Shown here piece by piece: positions 62,301 to 64,000 of a stretch of DNA of 64,000 nt (position 1 is the first letter of the stretch; each line of letters starts with the position of its first letter). The notes beneath the pieces were generated by a model. It made no database searches. It worked only from the letters and a program-made list of their open reading frames with translations, and was not told the DNA's origin. Origin of the DNA: JBDHXE01 sp035445085. GTDB lineage: Bacteria; Bacteroidota; Ignavibacteria; Kapaibacteriales; UBA2268. Where the stretch lies: assembly GCA_035445085.1 (NCBI GenBank), contig DAOMQA010000006.1:62001-126000 (forward strand). The letters run 5' to 3'. A program made the position numbers and the translations under genes.

Positions 62301-63432
62301 TAGCCTTGATAGTATAAGTAATTCTTCAACTTGTTCTTTAACTTCAAGTGATTATACAAATTTGAGAACAACGTTAAAAAGGAATGTAGATTATGAGATT
62401 CTTGTAAATAACTCTGTTCCATATATGGGCGATTCCGTTGCTATTTGGATAGATTGGAATAGGAATAAATCTTTTGATGCTTCTGAACGCTATTCTACAA
62501 CAACTAGTAATTATAGTGTATTTAATGGGATTATTACAGTCCCTGTTGGAGTAGCAGAAGGAAAATACACTATGAGAGTACGTTTGGTTTATACACCAAG
62601 CAATGCCTTAGCTCCGTGCGGGCTAGTTACTTATGGTGAAACAGAAGATTATTCCATTTATTTTTATAAAACTCCTTTAGATACTCCAACTCTTACTAAT
62701 CCAAGCAATAATGCTACAAATCGAGAGCTTGAAATAAGTTTAGGATGGAATGCTGTGCAGTATATTGACTACTATGAATTAATTGTATCTAAGAGTATAA
62801 ATTTTAGCGATACGTTGTTGCATACTACGACTACTCAAGCTAATTATGATTTAACAAATTTAAACTTATTTACGGATTATTATTGGAAAGTTAGGGCAAT
62901 TAATACTGATACAAGTTCTCTTTGGTCCAATACTTTTACGTTTAAAACCAAAAACTTAGTGCCTGAATTATCTTCTCCAATTAATAATTCTATAAATCAG
63001 ATTGAAAATATTGCATTAAAATGGAAAAATATAAGTGCTGATTATTATCAGTTAGTGCTATCTAAATCATCTGATATGTCGAGTCCAATAATGTCGGCAT
63101 CTACATCTGATACTTCTTTAGTTGTTAGCCTAAACAATAATGTAAAATATTATTGGCGTATTCGTGCCTTTGCTGCTTCAGACTCCTCTGATTGGTCCCC
63201 AGTATGGGCTTTTACTACTAAGGATAGCATAGTCGTTCCTACTTTATTAAGTGTTGCTAATAATAGTACGAACCAAGTTCTTAATATAGATTTATCTTGG
63301 CATTCCGTCGCCTCTTCTAGTGGCTATAGTTTCCAACTCTCCCTTGATGATAGCTTTGCTAGTATCGCTTACGAGTTTGCTCTCTCTGATACAACCATTA
63401 ATACATTAGGTATGAACTTATTACATTCTCAA
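59389..63432 (+). CDS. Giant secreted Asp-box/fibronectin-like protein (part before the assembly gap)
   Basis: 1348 residues are readable before a run of Ns. A signal peptide (LKLILILGIAYLGATAIYAQ) opens it. Residues about 100-770 form a sortilin/BNR propeller with at least ten Asp-box motifs (TTDDGATWQ, STNGGDTWN, STDGGANWT, TSDGGTSWS). Then come repeated fibronectin-type units of about 90-100 residues, each with YYWRV and W-x-F motifs (for example around 775-860 and 870-950), interrupted by a GEVED-type domain (GETEDYSIYF, near 1085). The start is ATG 59389 with GGGGA upstream, not the GTG at 59377. The protein is probably exported by T9SS; the sorting tail, if any, lies beyond the window. 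Confidence 0.8.
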
Positions 63433-63532
63433 NNNNNNNNNNNNNNNNNNNNNNNNNNNNNNNNNNNNNNNNNNNNNNNNNNNNNNNNNNNNNNNNNNNN
63501 NNNNNNNNNNNNNNNNNNNNNNNNNNNNNNNN
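63433..63532. other. Assembly gap (100 Ns) within the giant gene
   Basis: A 100-base run of N, most likely a placeholder. It begins on a codon boundary of the upstream gene. The following sequence is open in a frame that fits only if the real gap length is a multiple of three. Confidence 0.95.
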
Positions 63533-64000
63533 GCCGATACCTCTTCTTATTCCTTGCCTTGGCACTTTATTACTAAGGATAGCATAGCACCACCAACCTT
63601 AAAATTGCCTTTAAATAATAGTCTTGGTATACAATTAAGTGCTAAATTGAAATGGAATCAGGCTCTCAATGCTGTAAAATACAATTTAATGCTCTCATCA
63701 GACCCAAGTTTTACTACAAATTATACTTATGCTCTAAGTGATACTTCTATCAATTTAGGAATATTTCCATTATCCTATAATACAAAGTACTATTGGAAAG
63801 TTCGTACAATTTCTTCTACAGATACAAGTGCTTACAGCAATACTTGGAACTTTACTACGAGTGGTACGAAAGTACAACCGACGTTATTAAATCCAGCAAA
63901 CAATGCTACTCACCAAACTTTGGGCCTATCATTCAAATGGAATAAAGTTCTAAATACAAGTGCTTATATTTTTGAATTATCAAATACTTTGTCTTTTGAT
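63533..64000 (+). CDS. Giant secreted protein continued (after the gap, 3' end off window)
   Basis: Reads openly from the first base after the gap to the window end (156 codons), beginning ADTSSYSLPWHFITKDSIAP and showing three more copies of the same repeat type (TKYYWKVRTISSTDTSAYSN, TLLNPANNATHQTLGLSFKW). The phrase TKDSI also occurs just before the gap, and a 22-base stretch (63566-63587) matches 63211-63232 with one mismatch, so both sides belong to one repeat array. I take it as the continuation of the gene starting at 59389; the copy number of repeats across the gap is unknown. Confidence 0.8.

Noticed and set aside
1..64000. tRNA, rRNA, CRISPR, insertion sequence or prophage
   Set aside because: No tRNA-like T-arm, no regularly spaced identical repeats, and no transposase, integrase or phage structural genes were seen on reading both strands by eye.

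Overview
The window is a 64 kb piece of a very AT-rich bacterial chromosome, scaffolded across one run of 100 Ns (63433-63532). Several traits point to the Bacteroidota/Ignavibacteriota/Kapabacteria side of the FCB group: an LpxC-FabZ fusion, two Skp/OmpH proteins beside BamA, secreted proteins with Asp-box repeats and a type IX secretion (T9SS) sorting tail, a 30-residue AURKAIP1/COX24-type ribosomal protein, and repeated TAnnTTTG promoter elements. Flagellin genes argue against the mostly non-flagellated Bacteroidia and favour an Ignavibacteria/Kapabacteria-like lineage. This placement is inference from gene content only. I see no rRNA, tRNA, CRISPR array, transposase or phage genes.

Layout. 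1-507 is the 5' part of a lipoate-protein ligase (-). 638-3659 (+) holds a YeiH-type exporter, a VOC protein, a YceI protein, a DoxX protein and a small membrane protein. A TonB-dependent receptor follows (3812-5827), behind two inverted repeats and closed by a strong terminator, then a class III-like PPK2 (5904-6713). From 18117 down to 6719 (-) runs a long envelope locus: uppS, bamA, two skp/ompH genes, lpxD, an intra-operonic terminator, lpxC-fabZ, lpxA, a beta-barrel protein, ssb, a HAD phosphatase, cmk and ispH. It combines the lipid carrier, outer-membrane protein assembly and lipid A synthesis. 18338-23105 (+) encodes an HU protein, the 30-residue ribosomal protein and a 1400-residue T9SS-exported protein.

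23098-36251 is mixed housekeeping: an M16 protease, an acyl-CoA dehydrogenase/HMG-CoA lyase pair, trmH, a meaB-rdgB-tatC run, a polyprenyl synthase, a TPR protein, a threonine dehydratase, a rhodanese and a thiolase. 36725-38616 holds two tandem flagellin genes behind a sigma-54-like promoter. 38646-52092 has polA, purN, a penicillin-acylase-family enzyme with an NAD-dependent epimerase, a nucleotidyltransferase fused to a degenerate phosphohexomutase domain, and a fused E2-E1 2-oxoglutarate dehydrogenase. 52297-59196 has an orphan T9SS sorting tail, an M2-like metallopeptidase lipoprotein, a CDF metal exporter, a PepSY/CbiX-lipoprotein pair, an S-adenosylmethionine hydroxide adenosyltransferase homologue lacking its conserved Asp, and a CorA transporter. 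The window ends in a giant Asp-box/fibronectin-like secreted protein interrupted by the gap.

Most items are recognisable core genes. The unusual items are the DUF62 homologue with Asp replaced by Ala, the lipoprotein CbiX-like chelatase next to a PepSY protein, the orphan sorting tail, the terminator directly in front of lpxC-fabZ, the hairpin over the odhA start codon and the sigma-54-like flagellin promoter. I did not find a clear, wholly new multi-gene system.
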